NCBI RefSeq assembly: GCF_001625305.1
Contig: NW_017804198.1
Span: 1,548,709 to 1,612,708, forward strand
Direction of reading: 5' to 3'
DNA length: 64,000 bases
Source: Branchiostoma belcheri
Lineage: Eukaryota > Chordata > Leptocardii > Amphioxiformes > Branchiostomatidae
Part shown: positions 1 to 41,415 of the stretch, in pieces
Layout: each line of letters opens with the position of its first letter
How positions within the stretch are numbered: the stretch's first letter is position 1
Made by a program: the position numbers and the translations under genes
Notes under the pieces: generated by a model
Told to the model about the DNA's origin: nothing
Seen by the model: the letters and a program-made list of their open reading frames with translations, nothing else
Database searches by the model: none

Positions 1-28067
<28,067 letters not shown>

Positions 28068-28434
28068 CGTCACACGGAGACCTTCTGTAGCTGGTGGTTA
28101 CGCCATGTAGGAGATGCGAGGAGCGCCACAGCTGGGAACGAAATGACGATTACCTTAGCGTTACTGACAGGATAAAGAAGGAATTAAGAGGAATATCTGG
28201 CGAATTAATAATTCAAGAAATGCGTCATTCGCACCATCATGTGCCATCACAAAGTAACTCAAGTTTTGCAAGCCTTAAATGCCGATGATATTAGGTATGC
28301 AATTATAGCTAGAGAGAGTATAATCTGCAAATGCCTGTGTGATGAGTGTAGTGTGTTAGCCTGTACTGTATTTTAACTTTCAGCAACTTAGCAAATAAAA
28401 CAACCAAACTGTTCATACTCATGGATGACTTAAA

Positions 28435-28791
28435 GGCCACACCAATTTAATTTCTTGGTTAACGGATTTTTCTAGAAAACTAATGAAGCAGGTGGGCAAA
28501 AAAAATAAATAAAAACAGGCCTTAAGGCATCCTATTATGGCCCAAAATGGTATGATAGGACCCATGAAGTCAACACACCAGGCTGGTTCAAACTTTAAAC
28601 AATGAATTTTGAACTTTTAATGATACCATTGCATTGAAAGATGGAATAACTAACAACTAGGAAGAAAATGACTGTTTTCCACTGTTCAGGGCAAAATATG
28701 AGCATTTTGCATTTGTTTTTTTTTTTTTTTGCAAATCAGAAAAAAAGGAAGCGGGCGAATCCGTTAACCAAGAAATTAAATTGGTATGGCC
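28435..28791. mobile_element. Harbinger-like MITE, same family
   Basis: Termini and interior as in 7860-8229. Flanks do not show a clean TWA duplication. It lies just upstream of gene A exon 1, in the putative promoter region. Confidence 0.82.
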
Positions 28792-29167
28792 TCAGTATTT
28801 ACTGTAAATAATCATAGTTGGGCTGATCAGGAATGATTGGAAGTTTCTCATCGATGTCAGTAGTTCGTGTATGAAACTATGATTCTATCTTCTGTATGTC
28901 ATTCTGCAGTTAGTCAACTGCAAGAAAATGTCCATTTTCACACATATCCCCCTGCAATCATTTTGCCACCCCAATGCATTAGAGGTAACAGTAAGCCCTC
29001 TTTTGTCAGATGATACAACTGCATGATTAGTGTAGAGTAGAGATATGAGACATTCTGTGATGAGTTATTCAGTACAATAGAACACTACATTCCACTTGTT
29101 TAATAATGTATGAAGATCATGCATGAATGGGGACTTCAAAACTAGCCATAGCACGCAAACATTTCTT

Positions 29168-30115
29168 AACTAGAGTTCTGAGATCTCATACCCCCATGAA
29201 ATATGGGCTTGCTTTGTCATACTTCATTTCAAAATGTCCTCATTAATTATGCAAATAACCTCTACATTAACATGATATATGCATATATATTAACTTACAC
29301 ATGTCACAATGTATAAAATTCCCATCATTTACCAATAAGACGTCATAGAATTTTAACATTATGCAAATTAGGTCATCATTAGCATAATTGGTATCTGTTG
29401 ATGTTCCTCCTGCCTCAGATGAAATAGATTGCATGTATAAAAGTACTACAGGGGAAGCCAATTAATTGCACAACGGTGTTTGCACACTCCAGTCCATTGC
29501 ACCAAACCCCCAAATCCCAAACCGTTTTCCATTCACTCCATTGTTGGTGAGATCGGCTTTCTGCACCGTGCAGTGAGCTATCGCCGGCTAAATGCACCAA
29601 AATTTGCCGAAAATCGTCAACTACTGAACTGTAAACATGCGCTAAAAATCGGCATACATGGTAAAAACGGGCCTATAAACGTCTGTGTAGAGGAGCAATA
29701 GCGATGTTTTACATAAAATTGTCTGTTATGAGCGACAAAAGAATGCGGTCTTTGTTTATAAGCACGTTGATATCGAGTGACCCGGCGGTCCCGGGGAACG
29801 TCGGCAGCACAAAGGGACGCGTACGCTCAAAGGCCGTGCGTGGTGCGCTTTGATAGACAACTTGCTCTACTCAATAAAAATGGGTCTCTCTCACTGTCTC
29901 AGTTTTCTTGAATTTTTTAAGTCTTCGTCCGCGGCACACACGACGAATTTGTACTAGTATTATAGAAAACACTGTAATTATAGAATTTCCTCCTTAATCA
30001 TGCAAATTAAGTCCTCATTTGCATAATTTCGTTATGCTGACTACAAATGTGAGGAAACACAAACACTCACACACACATGGACACACAGACAGACAGACAC
30101 ACCAAAAACAATACC
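29168..30115 (+). mobile_element. Dispersed ATTATGCAAAT element, interrupted copy
   Basis: Left part at 29168-29420 and right part from about 29980 match 23375-24290. The 29450-29950 block between them is unrelated and has no gene, so it may be a nested insertion. Confidence 0.7.
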
Positions 30116-30206
30116 AGAGTTCCACGAATTCATATCGCCTGTCACCCCGGGGCACACGTCGGTAGCTACCTGCCCATCTTCCCGTCCTCTAGCCGCTGGT
30201 TATATT

Positions 30207-30790
30207 TCAGTCCATACAATGGTATGTATGAAATATATTGTGTTCCCTCATGAATGTTTCTCCTCCTCCTCCTCCTCCTCCTTCTCCTCCTGCCACTCGG
30301 TCAGAGGGATTCAACTCCGCCATCATTTAGCCAAATGACTTGAAATTTGGCATGGAGGTAGAGTGGGCCAATACCCCCAGACATTTTCTTCATTTTTTTT
30401 AAACATGCCTTTGAAAAATTTTTATGAAGGTTTTTGGGGGCATTTTTTGACAAAAAATGGATTTTTGGATCCTGAGCCCTGGTTTTACAACCAAATCATC
30501 TGAAATTCGGTATAAGGGTACCTTGAACATGTGTCTACAGAATAGCAGTCACGTATTTGGCATACACCACTTCCAAATGACTCATTTGGGGGACTTTAAT
30601 GGCTATTTTCAGCAAAAAAAGGGCCAAAAGTGCTGTACCCGTTCCATGTTCTATCTAAAGAATGGCCCATTCCATCTGCCCTTGGCCATGGAACACATTG
30701 CGGGTTACCTGAGGTCACATTGCACCTTTATAGTCGTGCGTAATGACCCACACAGTATGCACAACACTTTATTATTTTTGCATAGTAATT
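30207..30790 (+). mobile_element. MITE with ATTTCAGTCCATACCATGG end, copy 1
   Basis: The block with (ctc)n, gccactcggtcagagggatt and tggcatggaggtagagtggg is shared with 54365-54945 (reverse) and 62573-63362. The palindromic ccataccatggtatgga marks its outer ends. Confidence 0.75.
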
Positions 30791-30807
30791 GGTTTCATGA
30801 TCATTAC

Positions 30808-33292
30808 CGTTGTCACCACTGGATGTAGAGGGTGTGGATCGACCCTCCATCTCTTCCTCCTCTTCCTGGCCGACATCCTCAGATGATCTTTGGGCTGTTT
30901 GGCTGCCAGGTGGGGTGATGTCAGAGTCTGCGTCTGACTGATCTGTTTGGTACAAATAATAATGGTGTACGTGTGACAATGACCATTTTTCCTTTATATA
31001 TTTATGTATTTTGTAAGTATGCATACTTTTTGTTATTCAATTATGCATCAGTATATATCAAAACATTGGTTTAACAATAACAAACTAGCAGAAGTGACAA
31101 TGAGCTATACCTGTCTGCCATAGCTAATGTACATGACAATAGGTTGACTACAGATGCAACATTCAAACTTGACAGGTCACGGCGGTCGGTTGCTGGGCTA
31201 AAAGTCGCATTACTAGGGAGGTATCGGGTTACAGAACGTGTTCGAACGTGGCCGCGCGGGAGTCCCAGGCCGGCCCGGGGGCAAAGGGTAAAATTTGAAA
31301 ATAAACAAAAGTAATTGGAGAGTAAATACTCGACAAAATAAAATGTAATAAGTGATTTTGTTTACCTAAAATGTTATTCTTGCACTGCCTTTGCTACACT
31401 TTGTCTACATTTGCTTCCAAATGAGATCAATTTCGGATTTCAAAAAGGGTTCACGAGAACCAAACAACTGATTTTAAGAGGCCCCGAAAATTAAAAATAA
31501 GGTTAGATTTTTGGATTTTTAGAAATATTACAGTAAATTTAAACTTTCTGTCTTAGGATTTTTTTATTTTTTAACCAAAACTCGACTTACAGTCAAAAGA
31601 AGAGCTAAAAATGCAGTGTTTTAACTTTAAATACCGATAATTCATAATCGCGGCCATATTTTAAAAATCCCTAAGACAGAAATCTGCGGAAATCGTTCCT
31701 CTTCCAAACAAGCCCTCAATGAGGTAATTTGAGCAATTTTTGGGAGTGGTTAAAATACCATGTTTGCACGCGTGCTATGACGTGTCGATCGGTGTAATAT
31801 AGCCAGCTGCCGCCGCGCCGCGTGCCTGCGAAGCTGGTCTGTTACGCCGAAAGGCGGTTATACCGGCTATACAGATACAGACAGATACAGACACTTGGAT
31901 ATGGGGACCTGGATTTTATAACAGCAAGACTTCTGACCTTCAAGGTCACCCACGGTGACGGCAGTAGCTTCGTTACATGTTACATATCCACAATAAAATC
32001 ACGGCATAGATGTAATGTTTTGAAAACGGTTCATATTTGTGGAAAGGTGGATTTTTCCTGTTCCGTGGTTCCCAAGTAAAAAACGGCTTGAAGTAGCCGG
32101 TTGTAGCGGCTTTACTTTAAATGACCGCGGGTAACCCCAGATCGAACACCCGCTCTATTCGAATGACGTCATATCGAACAAGATTCGCGGGTTCGGGGGA
32201 TTCGATCTCCATAGTAGCGGAGTGGGACTTTTGGGCCCAAATCTGACCATCGTGGGTAACTTTCCAAGTCCACTATTGAAAGTGAAAGTCAAGTTTAAAA
32301 GAGTTAATTCTGTACTTACAACATTTGCAAACATGGATACATTGTACGAAAAATTTTGTCACATTAGTAGTAAAGTTTTAAAAAATAAATTCTGTACTTA
32401 AAACATTTGCAAACATGGATACATTGTACGAAGTGACAATGAGCTATACCTGTCTGCCATAGCTAATTTACATGACAATAGCTTGACTACAGATGTACTT
32501 ACATTCTTGTCAGGTAACTTTCGAGGTCTTACTGAAAATGAAATAAAAATTTTAAAAAATAATATTTGCAAACAGATCTACGATTTTTTTAATGTTTCCG
32601 TACCTCCATTGTCGACGCTTTCACTGAGCCCGCTGTTCATTTGTCGGCTTCGCTGGAGCTGTCATCGGCAGACTCCTCGGCGTCTTCTTGTCGGGCCGGG
32701 GCGGCGCTGTCCCTGATCACCGCAGGTCTGGAGCTGGGGCGATCGCGGAGGAACGCATCCATCTCGTTGTAGAACGGGCAGGTGATGCGATCCCTCCCGC
32801 TCCTTGAGTTGTGGTCCCTCGTTGTTCTGTACTTTAGCTTCAAGGCCTTGGTCTTGGAGCGGAACTGGGCGGATGTCCTGTTGAACCCCGTTCAATTTTT
32901 CGGTGCATACCTTATCTTAGATATCTTATATGATTACTGAGCCATGGTCCCGCGAGGGACATCATGCTCAGGGACTAGGAGGTGCAGACCCAAGCGCGGC
33001 CGGTGGTGCTGGTGGTGCGTACAGAAAAGAAAAAAAGACGATACAAAAAACAAACTTGTGATGGGCTAATCCCACAAAATAGTGCAAAAAGTGATAACAA
33101 CAACAAAATGAAAAATGTGATTGGCCACACTTGGGAAGGTACGTAACTAACTCTGGGTGGGGGGAAGGCCCAAATGTTGAGCCAGCCATACCGTCCAGTT
33201 ATTAAATTTCCTTGGATCTCCCCAGCTCCCCAGATCGATATGAGGACTCCCGTTTCCTCAGTCGACCAGTTGGAACTCGAGTTGGACGGCAT
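30808..33292 (-). pseudogene. Decayed Myb/SANT-like (trihelix, MSANTD-type) DNA-binding protein gene
   Basis: Three exon-like pieces. 33192-33292 starts at an ATG and encodes NWSTEETGVLISIWG, the first helix of a Myb/SANT-like domain. 32604 to about 32935 encodes CTEKLNG, then FNRTSAQFRSKTKALKLKYR and SGRDRITCPFYNEMD, the remaining helices, then an acidic stretch. 30808-30942 (class 1-1 exon) encodes an acidic, Ser-rich linker. Between them are a frame change in a run of four G near 32893, in-frame stops just upstream of it, and a second frame change near 32636 where EADK meets a stop while another frame opens into the next exon. The decay could be real or due to sequence errors; Harbinger transposons also encode such proteins. 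Confidence 0.65.
31795..31890 (+). mobile_element. Retrotransposon 3' tail, same family as 9501-9893
   Basis: Carries the GC-rich end (ccagctgccgccgcgccgcg, then gcgaagctggtctgttacgc) and a (gacagatacaga)n tail. Confidence 0.65.
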
Positions 33293-34189
33293 AGCGAGAT
33301 TTTGCGTTTAGAAAAGCGACCAAAAAGAATAAAGTGGCGTTTAAAACACGCCTCGGCGACGTGATTCACTTTTGATGTGAGTGATGATCATGGTTATTGT
33401 TAATGGAGATGCTTGTTTTAGTACGTGAGCCAGTCATAAGTTTCTCACGAGGATTTACTAACAAATATACTCTTAACTTGAGAGATATTTTTCCATTTCC
33501 TCATGAATTATGCAAATTAGGACCGGGTTTGAATAAATTGTGTTTAGTGATCTTCACCTTTACTGAACTATGGCAACGAAGTATGATAAATACTAAATTC
33601 CCGGCAATTACCACTATCACATTGTATAGTTATGAGAGCTAGCGGACGAGCTTTCACGTATCCTGGATGAAGATTTTTCACGGACTTGATAATATGTGTT
33701 TGTGCAGCCACGTCATCTTGGCAAATCAGAGCGCGTTACGCCGTGTAAAATGGTAAACATTACCTTGATTTCATTTTATTGACGACACGTTCACAACACC
33801 CATTTTTGAACCACTCAATGGTCTGGAGGTCGTGCAAAGAATTGCTCTGTAAAAAGGCAGTGTTTTAAACTTGATATGTCTACGTTAAATTGCCAAAGAA
33901 GAGTTTGTAACTACATGTAAAACCGGTATCTCAGGCTAACTAATGCATGTATCATAAACCACCCATTGTACGTGTATATATATATATACGAAGTGTTACG
34001 GGCCCTGTCACAGTTCTTCATGACCCCTTTGACGTATGGCCTGTGTATAGTTGTGCATATCCACCCGGAGGGAAATTAAAATAGTGTAATATTCGACCAT
34101 CTGATTGAAGTGGACATAAAAGAGCATCTGCTGAAAGGCTATCACATGGCTCATTCTGGCGCATTCTAAGCCTCACCAGGCTTCGGGAA

Positions 34190-34715
34190 GCGGCTGTAAA
34201 GAGTAGAATTTGGCCAAATAAAAGGATTACATGCCAGTTGAGTTGTTTCGCTAGAGGGGATTGCTGCTGCAAGAACTTTAATCTTGGTATAAGAATTATT
34301 TTCTTGAGGAAAGAAAGGGTTTTCCTGCCATGCAACATGCATTGGAAAACCCATTAAAACTTATCCTGCTGCAAGAAACTTATTCTAGCTTCAAGAAGCC
34401 TTTTTAATGTTCTGCTTCAATCTTGGTATGAGAACCGTAGTCTAGGTACAAGAAATGCTATTAAGGAAAGAGTTTCAAGAAACTGATACTACAAAAGCTA
34501 AAAGATTCTTCGTGTAAGAACCCGAAATGCTTGCCGCAAGAATGATACTCCTAAAATATTGGTTAATTAGCTGTAGGAAAAAATTCTTAGAATAAGAACA
34601 ACGTGGGTTTCTTGAATTTTCTTGAAACGGAGATTCTTGTTGAAAGAATAACATTCTTGCTGACAGAAAAATTTCCTTTGCACAAGGAAAAACAAGAACA
34701 TTTTGGTAGTGTCTA
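34190..34715. repeat. Region dense in TTCTTG/CAAGAA motifs
   Basis: Dozens of ttcttg, caagaa and aagaat motifs occur on both strands over 500 bp without a coding frame. Probably another foldback element with its own short motif, now degenerate. Confidence 0.55.
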
Positions 34716-35000
34716 GTTTGCCACACATATATCTCTATTTGGCCCAACTCGCTCTATTTGGCGCTATAATTTTTCCAGCCTGGTAAAGACTAATATAACC
34801 TCGGTCGGCAGGTGTGTCGTGGCCTTTCGAGTGGTAAATATGTGCGTCGTGGCCGCCGTGTAAACTGGTAGACTACTCTAGAATTCCTTCCAACATTTTA
34901 GGTTCTTATTCTTTTGGAGTGGTTGCAAAAGTGATTAAAGTGAAGATCCTAGAGACCAAACAAATTATAAGAGCGTCAAGGTGTTGAAACAGCAACTCAC

Positions 35001-35078
35001 CAGCTGAGAATTTCAAGGATTCAACGTCTCCATCAGAACATGCAGCATCAACAGACTGAAGTAGCCATTTTCTTCCCT
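35001..35078 (-). CDS. Possible isolated exon, minus strand
   Basis: Between a TTCAG-like acceptor and a GCTG|GTGAGT donor the frame reads SVDAACSDGDVESLKFSA. It may be a 5' exon of the decayed Myb/SANT gene at 30808-33292 or of an unknown gene. Not linked by any visible neighbour exon. Confidence 0.25.
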
Positions 35079-35639
35079 TATTTTGACAGGGCCATTATAT
35101 ACCATTTTTGCACCAAAAATTGAAATATTTCAAATGAAAGAAATCACTTTTTGACGTACGTGTATATTTGTACAGTTTCTGCTCTGGAATTCGGACACCA
35201 AAGGAAAAAGGCAAGGAATTTGAATGACGGACACTTTGAAAAGACCGGAAGAGGGGATTCAGTGAGTGGTACTCAAAGCCCTTACCCGTTCCTTTGTTTA
35301 AAAAATGGCGGAAGAAAATATTGGCAACATCAGTCTGTTGATGTTGTTGTCGTGGTGACGTTCGGTTCTTAAATTCTCAGGTGGGACAAGTTGTTTTCAA
35401 CAACTTGACTTTACTCCGTGTGTTTATACCATCTGGCAAACACGGTAATCATTGTTATTGATTGTACACACGGTTGTCACGGCCCCAACATTTTTACTCC
35501 TCAAAGCGCCACGACACATGAGCCGATCAAAGACAATACACATATAGTTTAGAACGTGCCTCACTTTATAGTAGAGTGGATATATTTACCTATTTGTACA
35601 CAATAAGGGTTATTACCTTCTAGAATGAAATTAAATTTA

Positions 35640-35818
35640 TCTATAGCATGAAATGTCACGAATTCTGTTGAGCAAGCGGAGAGAAGGTTGAACAGCTTTG
35701 CGCGTTTATCGTTATATAGTGTACAATTCAAAATAAAATGTTGTTCGTCTTCAATATCATTGGGACAGAATGGACAAAACCTCTGGTCGCGAGGGATTTT
35801 TTCGTATCTTCCTAATTC
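35640..35818 (-). mobile_element. Non-LTR retrotransposon remnant: zinc-binding C-terminus
   Basis: A minus-strand frame reads GRYEKIPRDQRFCPFCPND, IEDEQHFILNC and YNDKR, the C-x2-C...H-x4-C zinc-binding end common after RTE/CR1-type reverse transcriptases. Frame is broken upstream. Confidence 0.75.
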
Positions 35819-38114
35819 TTAATTCAATTTATGGCTAGAAATTCACATCTTTGTAATCGATCTACGAACTTCAAAATTATGTATTTCAGAAAGGTAATTT
35901 TCTTATATATGACAGGGCATTGTCGCAAAAGGGACATACCCACAAGCGGATTGCTGATAAGTAGGTCAGGGCTTGACCGCAGCTGACCGTTCTATATATG
36001 GCAGCATGATGCAATCTCCTGGACTTCCCTCACTGTCGACTCAGCAATTGTCATTTGAATATTTTATTATATTAACGTGGTATGTGAAGTTGTAACCAAT
36101 CAGGGGTGTTACACATTATGTCACCCTTGATGACTTATACTCGAGTATAAAACTCGAAACGTAGCCCGTAGAAGATAGTACAGGCGACCACCAGCAAGAT
36201 AATGCTTCACTTTCCGTACGCGTGAGCCGCTCCCGGGGAGCGGACAGTCTGCCGGGCGAGGACCGGGCCAGATGGGGACCGGGTCAGATGGGGGCCGGGC
36301 GCGGCCAGGCCTGTGGGCGGGCGCCGGGACGAGCCGACTCCGAAGGTGAGTTGAAGCCAGTACTGGTAAGTTGTCCTTCTCCGTGGCCAATATGTACCCC
36401 GATATAAGAGTACAAGTAAACAATATTTCCACGTGCACCGTTCCTTGTGAGCACACCCGTTAGCCTCCCTGTGCTTGTAGTTTCTTCGGATAAAAATTTC
36501 ATCTCAATCAGGAAAGAGTTCCATACAAGTTACGTACAAATATCAGACTGGGGGACTTGTACTAAATCGTAGGTCGACAATTACAAAAATTTGAGCGCTT
36601 TGACCGACATTTTCTTTTCATAATGTGAGGAGGATATGGTCAACTTATTTACACATTTCGCCCGGCAATTTTTAACATGAAACCGCACTAAATAATTTTG
36701 TAAGAATATGTACAATCCGACTGGTTAGAAATCTAGCAGAAACTGCCTTCGTCTTTGTTTTGGATGTGGATTGGGTTGTTTAGCACCGCCGCTTGGTCTC
36801 TATACATGTAGATTTCTAAAATCTCGGTTGGTCATGGCTTACGCTGAAGTTAAATGAACCTTTTATTTATCACTATTATTATATTATTCAGCCATTTTTT
36901 TTATTTCTTTATATACTCCCATTACAAAAGCATGGTGTTCACGAATTCGATGGCCGCGGCACAGTACAGAAAGTTGAGGGGACCATGGGAAGTGAAGGGG
37001 ATATGAAGATGCATTGTGTCGCAAGGCATTTAATGTTTTTAGGTCATTGATTTCCGTCGAACGGTCTTTTTTGTTGTATTGACGTTCTGGATTGTCACAT
37101 GCTACTAATGCCGTAGTCGCTTGTTTTTATTTTGTTTTACGGGGGCTCAGTAGGCTAGTTGTTTGGCCAGGATACGGGGAGGCCAGGAGAACTCGGTAAC
37201 TCGGAAAACGGGAGAAAGAAAGGTGCTTGCATTGGTACATCGGCACCGGTCTTATGCACTATACTTCATATGTAAATCGTCTTGAGGCGATTTTTATCGG
37301 CATGGCTTGATTTATGGACGTGAGTTTTGCTATCGTTCACCCAAAAGTCCTCTGTACAGTAGGATATAGACACTCGACTGCAGGCTGAGTCTCGCCACGA
37401 TTTCTTCCTTGAAAATTAGACTGACTTTGGTTGATCATATCTCCCGTTCATTTTATCGATTCCACTTGTTATAACATTGTTGGAACAAGGTCTTAGCTTA
37501 CTTCCTGTAGTTGGTCAGTCTGGTTAGTTACCATTTCCTGCACCGGGCCCCAGTAGGGCAGTGTAGATCGACTTGCACGTGTGTAATATTTATTATTATC
37601 ATAATATCCTTTTAACGACGTCTGTCAGAGAGGCCGCCTGTCAGGTGAGGAAGTACAGTAGGCTCACCCAGGAAGTATAGCAGGCGTTTCGTCATCGTGG
37701 CATATCTTCACATTATGTCGATATAAACATGTATGTGGTACACACAAGGTTGGACTCTATTCTTGCTCGCTTTATACACACAATTCAATCCAATCCAATT
37801 CAATTCCTTACCAACAGACATACAATATAGAATTAGGACTCCATTCTTGTTCGCTTTAGTTATTTCATATTGTGAGTTTGAGACGGTATTTGTTGTTCGA
37901 CTATACATGGTGCATGAGATGTAATAATCACGATCCTTGCTGTTTTGATTAAATCAACAACATTTTGTTGTACTTGTATTTCCCCTCTTACACCGGTCAC
38001 CACATAGCAGTTGTTTTCTATTTCAGTTAGCGCTGTGTTCGGTCAGTAAGCGTTTCGTTAAAATAAAGCGTTTCGTCAACCGCGTCTCATTGTGTCAACT
38101 AGTTTTGAAATTGT

Positions 38115-38745
38115 AACGTTATCCGTGGCAGTGCGCGGTGAAAAAGTGACTTAGGGGTTTCGATGGTCACATTTCTAGTAATCTGCTGCAAAATGTTATT
38201 AAGTAGTTAAAATGTTAGTAGTTTAAACTACTAACATTGCTGGAAAGTGCAAAAAGTGGCGTCTTTGGGTTGAAAATTGATTTTGGGCTCGAGGCTTACT
38301 TCCGGCCCGTCCTTCCGCCTTGAGTGCGGTGCTTCGGTTTGACCCAGATATGCCTTTTATGTGTTTTGGGGGTTCTGTCGCTATGTGTCGCGCGACGGGC
38401 TATTGTGATAATCTCAGTGTTAGGATTTTCTGTATATTTTTCTTGATCATACATTCTCTTTCGACAGTATAAGTCATTTTGGTGGCTAAATTATTGGTGA
38501 TGGGTTTAATTGCACGTAAAAATGCCCAATTTTTGGCATCATTTTTTTTTCATCGAAAATTCTTTTTTGCCCTAAAATTTGCTACAATTTGAGAGGTTAT
38601 GGAAACTGAAATTCGATTGTTCTCGTAGCTAGAGGGATATCCTTCATTTGCAAACAGTGTTTCGGCTTAAGAATTATTTCCTGAAATAGAGTTGAGGGTG
38701 TGCACAATCGAATTGTGACCCAACATAAACTGGGGTGTGCCCCCT
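38115..38745 (+). repeat. Dispersed 0.65-kb repeat, copy 2
   Basis: See 18180-18870; same order of blocks with scattered indels. Confidence 0.75.
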
Positions 38746-40166
38746 TATATGCGTTTGTGTCGGCATACGCCGTCGCCCACGCGGCCTACTTTTAATGTTA
38801 TTACTGATCCAATTGATCATTATGACATATTGATGGGCACTAAGCAAGTACGTATTCTTAAGTTGCTTTACCACACCTGTTATCTTTCATCATTTTAGTG
38901 TAGGTCATAATTTTGTTTACGTAAAGTTTCAGCAACTTGCCATGTTCCACCGTAAGTTTCCGGGGTGTCTATCCTGACACATATTTACAAATGGAAGCCA
39001 ATCCTATTTATTTCTCTGGGAACGGCTTCAATTTATTCATTCTTTTTCTCTCTTTGTCCCCGCAGGTGAGCTACGCCATGCCCATGCCCACTCCCGGGCT
39101 ACAGAAGGAATTCACTGGTGAGATGGACAAACATCTGTTATCTTTTATCATGTAAGAGGGCGTCGGAATTTTGTTTACGTAAAGTTTTAACCACCTTACA
39201 TGTTCCTCCAGGATTTCCAACCCTTACGTACAAGTAATATCCTCTCCCCTCTGATAAGACTTACCTGTCCAGATTGATTATTATATCAACAACGTGCCAG
39301 TATTTTCCTATCCTACATCAGGCCCTGAGTCCTGCAGCCTTTTCTCAGGTCAAATTCTTTACAACAGTACCTGAGGCTGGGTAGAAACTCCAATCGGGAA
39401 GAAGTCTATTGCTATGATATAATAACATATCCTAAATGTTAAACATTCAATGAAATTGCTGGTAGCTGCCGGTATAATTTAAATAGTTTGTGATTGTCGT
39501 AAAACCTAAATAGCATGTATTTCTGTACAGTAAAATGTAATGATTGTAACAGCTGAGACTCTGATCAGAATATCTACCGGCAGAGATTCCAATCGGTGTT
39601 CCCTTTGAGTCTCTTGAAAGGCAGAAGTGGCATAAATTTATTCATTCTCTTTCTCACTGTGTGCCCACAGCGAGTGCCCCTCATTCACTCGACATTCACT
39701 GACAAGATGGACTAACAGTACCATTTACAGAAGAACAAAAACAGCGGTAAGTCTACACAATATATTTGCCGTTTCTGTTGATCTGGGGAACATGTAGTTC
39801 ATGTGTTATTGTACTGTAACATCGTTCTTGATGAATGAACATACATATGACTTTCAACCTTTGTTTAGTTTGATGTGCGCATCATTGCATTCTGTAAAAT
39901 GTATTGACTCACATGCTTTGCATATTTACATTTACTTCTAAAAACATGACCCTAAATCTTGTTAATTTAAGAGCAAAGCTAGGGAAAGGTTGGCATAGAT
40001 TCATTTATGTTCTGTTTTCTCTTGCTGATCACAGGTAAACTTCGCCAAGTCCATCCTGAGATGCAGACTACAGCAGGAATTCACGACGCCAAGTTGTGGA
40101 AGGATCGGGGTGTGCATGCGAGTTTTTCACGCAAGAAAAATAAGCATTGAATGCAGCAGCATCGTA

Positions 40167-40227
40167 GCCTGGGTGCCATCCGAATTTGTAACGGCTACGG
40201 GCAAATTCGGATGGCACCCAGGCTAGC
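40167..40227. repeat. Hairpin with 24-bp perfect arms
   Basis: tagcctgggtgccatccgaa + tttg, a 13-nt loop, then the exact inverted copy. May be a terminus of a mobile element. Confidence 0.85.
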
Positions 40228-40485
40228 AGCACCGTGAAAGCAAAAAAATCCAAGAATGAAAAAAAGCAATACTGACGCAAACACCCACACAAATGAATAA
40301 AATCCCTTACACAAAACATCACTATCATCACATAGTTAAGACAAAGGCTAGACCTGTTCCCCCTGTCCAATTACATACTTTGTAATGAAGCTGAAATAAA
40401 TAAATAAAATAAATATCGTAGAAACACTGTACAGACTACTGCATGTCTCATGCCACAAGCCTATGTGTAAAGGCTGGCCCCACTA

Positions 40486-40563
40486 CTCTCCAAGCAGAGG
40501 TTGGTGGGGATGATCGTTAGCGGGGGTAACGATCTTCCCCTCCAACCTCTGCTTGGAGAATAA
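40486..40563. repeat. Hairpin with ctccaagcagaggttgg arms
   Basis: tctccaagcagaggttgg is mirrored by ccaacctctgcttggaga around a loop that itself contains gatcgttagc..gtaacgatc. Confidence 0.8.
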
Positions 40564-41317
40564 GTCCCACAAGGTATAGCCAAAAAGCAATTCCCTAGGG
40601 AATGCATTGGCGGAATTCTTAGAATATTTTCAACTCAATCGCAGTACTATACCAACGGCTCCGCCCCTGAGGCGTCGCCAAAAAATTTATAGACCGACAG
40701 TTCAAAACTTTCACTTCGCGCGCTACAAAATCCACGCCGCGAACTATGACCTCACATACCCGGAGTACCCGGATGTACGCCGAATCGATTCGGACCCGCA
40801 CGTTGATGATTGCAATGCGGACAACGCGAAACATTTCTGATTTCTGTACCGCTTCAGACCACCTCGCGAGGCGGTTCAGAATAAATCGCAACGGAACCGG
40901 TTTGGAGCGTTCATGTTCTGAGATATATCGATTTATTTCTTTGATTCGATTTGATTCGGTACAGATATACAATAATGAACGGGGCCTAATGGCCCCTCCT
41001 CGCAGAGCTTGTGTAGTCTCCATGGATCCACCAGACTTCTTTTGCGGGGTGAATAAATAAAAGGCTTGGCGGGGAAATGAAGCTTCTCTGGCCGGCTCAC
41101 CTTCTCTTGCCAGTTAATATCCTTTTTAGGCCGATTTCTACGATTTATTCAGCCCGCAAAAGAAGTTTGGTGGAGACATCCAGCCGGCCCCCGAGGGGCC
41201 ACTAAAGCCGCGGACGGCAGAGTTTGAGTTACACAGACTATGGCTAGATGAACTCATTAGCCCATGCCCGTAGCCAAGAGGTTCGGGGGTTCGGAAGAAC
41301 CCCCCCACAAGGCTCAA

Positions 41318-41415
41318 AGGTCCACTTTTTGGTCCACTTTTTATGTAAACGTCCACTTTTTGGTCCACTTTTAATGTAAAGGTCCACTTTTTGGTCCACT
41401 TTTTATGTAAAGGTC
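41318..41415. repeat. Short tandem repeat of about 34 bp (ggtccactttttggtccac)
   Basis: Three units of ggtccactttttggtccact plus ttttatgtaaa. Confidence 0.88.

Larger units (their letters stand above)
36225..40410 (+). ncRNA. Possible spliced transcript with GC-rich first exon and duplicated cassettes
   Basis: A GC-rich stretch (36225-36345) ends in a good donor (GAAG|GTGAGT). Downstream are three blocks with pyrimidine tract + AG acceptors: 39066-39117 (donor GTGAGA), 39671-39746 (donor GTAAGT) and 40035 onward, each after attcattct-like sequence and each containing a gaattcactg/ttcactga motif. They are diverged tandem copies of one cassette. The first reads VSYAMPMPTPGLQKEFT and the third VNFAKSILRCRLQQEFT, but no long frame joins them, so a lncRNA or a 5' UTR is as likely as a gene. 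An (aaat)n stretch near 40400 could mark the end. Speculative. Confidence 0.25.
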
